From JBOHSA01 sp050732995 (GTDB lineage: Bacteria > Gemmatimonadota > Gemmatimonadetes > Gemmatimonadales > GWC2-71-9): a stretch of DNA of 19,381 nucleotides. Positions 19,036 to 19,381 of the stretch are shown piece by piece. The notes under the pieces are model-generated. The model was not told the origin of the DNA, ran no database searches, and saw only the letters and a list, made by a program, of their open reading frames with translations. A program made the translations under genes and the position numbers. The DNA is taken from assembly GCA_050732995.1 (NCBI GenBank), contig JBOHSA010000141.1, positions 1-19,381 on the forward strand, written 5' to 3'. Within the stretch, counting starts at the first letter, position 1; every line of letters starts with the position of its first letter.

Positions 19036-19381
19036 CGCCCGACGCCCTCCGGACGCTCTTGCGCGAGGTCCGGACCATCGCGGTCGTCGGGCTGTCGCCC
19101 CGGCCCGAGCGGCCCAGCCACGCGGTGGCGCGCTACCTGCGGCGCGCGGGCTATCGCATCGTGCCGGTCAATCCGCACCACGCGCGGGTGCTGGACGAGC
19201 CGAGCTATCCGACCCTCGCAGCGGCGGCAGCGGCGCACGCGATCGACATGGTGGACGTATTTCGCAAGAGCGAGGCGGCGGGCGCCGTGGTGGATGAAGC
19301 CGTGGCGCTCCAGCCGGCTCCGCGGCTGATCTGGCTGCAGCTGGGCGTGGTCGATGCGACCGCCGGCGCGCGCGCCGCGGT
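19032..19381 (+). CDS. CoA-binding protein (YccU-type Rossmann domain), 3' end outside window
   Basis: The 116 complete codons in the window cover most of a roughly 135-145-residue family. They show IAVVGLSPRPERPSHAVARY, GYRIVPVNPHHARVLDEPSY, IDMVDVFRKSEAAGAVVDEA and PRLIWLQLGVVD, the order seen in stand-alone CoA-binding domains related to succinyl-CoA ligase alpha subunits. The role in cells is not well defined. The GTG start overlaps the fdhD stop (GTGA, 19032-19035), so it is the last visible gene of the tungstate/FdhD group. Confidence 0.9.
   Translation, partial: MTPDALRTLLREVRTIAVVGLSPRPERPSHAVARYLRRAGYRIVPVNPHHARVLDEPSYPTLAAAAAAHAIDMVDVFRKSEAAGAVVDEAVALQPAPRLIWLQLGVVDATAGARAA

Overview
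The window is very GC-rich, densely coded bacterial DNA. Signal peptides, two candidate lipoproteins and an outer-membrane beta-barrel protein point to a Gram-negative (diderm) host. The gene style (Mrp with an N-terminal DUF59 domain, DUF5694, several start codons placed a few bases after a -10 box) resembles soil Gemmatimonadota, but that is an inference from memory and not a proven assignment. No rRNA, tRNA, CRISPR array, transposase or phage gene was seen. No stretch longer than about 150 bases lacks a gene.

Layout. (1) 1-4224, minus strand: a cyclophilin-type prolyl isomerase, an Mrp/NBP35-type Fe-S carrier ATPase, then a chain of three genes linked by 4-nt GTGA overlaps (TPR-like exported protein, shortened MATE transporter, SAM hydroxide adenosyltransferase cut by the window edge). 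(2) 4372-7282, plus strand: an unknown cytosolic protein behind a TATAAT box, a small membrane protein, a lipocalin-like lipoprotein and an anchored M20 metallopeptidase. (3) 7263-13857, minus strand: an SH3/OB-like exported protein, a 122-aa protein and guaB (IMP dehydrogenase) in one operon; an APC amino-acid permease with its own sigma70-like promoter; then a DHH phosphoesterase broken by a 14-base homopolymer, a 57-aa basic/acidic protein and a DUF5694 protein in a second operon. (4) 13868-19381, plus strand: gpmI, an outer-membrane protein, tungstate ABC permease and ATPase (tupB, tupC), a 6-pyruvoyl-tetrahydropterin-synthase homologue lacking catalytic residues, fdhD, and a CoA-binding protein cut by the right edge, packed with overlaps or very short gaps.

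Functional reading. The most coherent system is block 4: tungstate import, a pterin-binding-family protein and the FdhD sulfurtransferase, all of which fit maturation of a molybdenum- or tungsten-pterin enzyme such as formate dehydrogenase. The pterin-synthase homologue keeps its zinc ligands but lacks the catalytic Cys and His, so it may have a new role. The second theme is invasion of genes by simple sequence: GGCGGTC(R) octamer arrays inside gpmI and, as a large inverted repeat, inside the signal-peptide region of the outer-membrane protein; a palindrome that forms the end of the MATE gene; and many G/C homopolymer tracts encoding Pro- or Gly-rich linkers, one of which breaks the DHH gene.
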